Positions 4,917-5,008 of a DNA stretch of 5,008 bases are shown one piece after another. Location of the stretch: positions 1 through 5,008 of the forward strand of contig CALALM010000419.1 of the NCBI GenBank assembly GCA_937925565.1, in the 5' to 3' direction. Numbering within the stretch: the stretch's first letter is position 1; every line of letters begins with the position of its first letter. The notes below the pieces were generated by a model, which was given only the letters and a program-made list of their open reading frames with translations, was not told where the DNA came from and ran no database searches. Made by a program: the position numbers and the translations under genes. The DNA comes from an uncultured Centipeda sp. Lineage in GTDB: Bacteria > Bacillota > Negativicutes > Selenomonadales > Selenomonadaceae.

Positions 4917-5008
4917 CAATGGGATATAGGGGCTTAGATTATCAATGAAGTTATTTTACCTTTTTGACAAGCCCCCCACAATGGGATATAGGGGCTTAGA
5001 TTATCAAT
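4917..5008. repeat. Iteron array, right part, upstream of rep
   Basis: Core copies are at 4917-4935 and 4979-4997; the second is the same physical copy as 26-44 if the contig is circular. The array begins about 54 bp upstream of the rep start codon. That is the usual place for iterons bound by their own Rep protein, which can both start replication and repress rep. AT-rich stretches lie between the G/C-rich cores. Confidence 0.8.
4954..5008. other. Terminal overlap showing circularity
   Basis: These last 55 bases are identical to bases 1-55. An exact end overlap of this length is what a de Bruijn graph assembler leaves when it closes a circle, the overlap matching its k-mer size. Removing one copy gives about 4953 bp. 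All genes are complete and none runs off an end, which agrees with a whole plasmid. The overlap lies inside the iteron array, so a tandem-repeat explanation for part of the identity cannot be fully excluded. Confidence 0.85.

Noticed and set aside
4917..5008. CRISPR-like look of the 19-bp repeats with about 43-bp spacers
   Set aside because: The spacers are themselves near-copies of one another, no cas gene is present, and the location next to rep fits iterons.

Overview
The window is one small mobilizable plasmid, almost certainly a closed circle. Its first 55 bases are repeated exactly as its last 55 bases (1-55 = 4954-5008), so the circle is about 4953 bp cut inside its own repeat array. 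The compact layout, strong Shine-Dalgarno sites, consensus vegetative promoters and the protein types (Firmicutes-style MobA/MobL relaxase, primase-type Rep, a short KWLD membrane peptide) suggest a Firmicutes host. A Negativicutes-like gut, rumen or oral bacterium (Selenomonas or Megasphaera relatives) is my best guess, but it comes from overall resemblance and is not proven by the sequence.

Layout in circular order. The contig ends (4917-5008 joined to 1-118) hold three long direct repeats with a 19-bp core, probably the replication origin. Reading leftward from them, 4862-3276 encodes the replication initiator, an archaeo-eukaryotic-primase-type Rep with a C-terminal tandem pair of DNA-binding repeats. 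On the other side, 237-1841 (minus) encodes a MOBQ-type relaxase (MobA/MobL). A candidate oriT at 1881-1910 resembles the RSF1010/R1162 nick region. Beyond it, two overlapping mirror-image promoters sit inside a perfect 12-bp inverted repeat and fire left to mobA and right to a MobC-like accessory gene (1992-2282). A two-way terminator separates mobC from a convergent helix-turn-helix regulator gene (2327-2863, minus). That gene has a perfect-consensus promoter with a palindrome just downstream of its -10. At 2986-3211 lies a compact module: a 31-residue membrane peptide with GTG start, a leader able to hide its ribosome binding site, and a strong terminator. It looks like a type I toxin or a relative.

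How it fits together. Rep plus iterons give replication, and with no helicase encoded the host must supply one. MobA, MobC and oriT give a minimal mobilization set that needs a conjugation apparatus from elsewhere. The regulator is a candidate copy-number or self-control repressor: a 22-bp motif at its promoter recurs at its 3' end and, more weakly, just upstream of rep. The short peptide module may stabilise the plasmid. No transposon, CRISPR array, rRNA or tRNA was seen, and there is no resistance or metabolic cargo.
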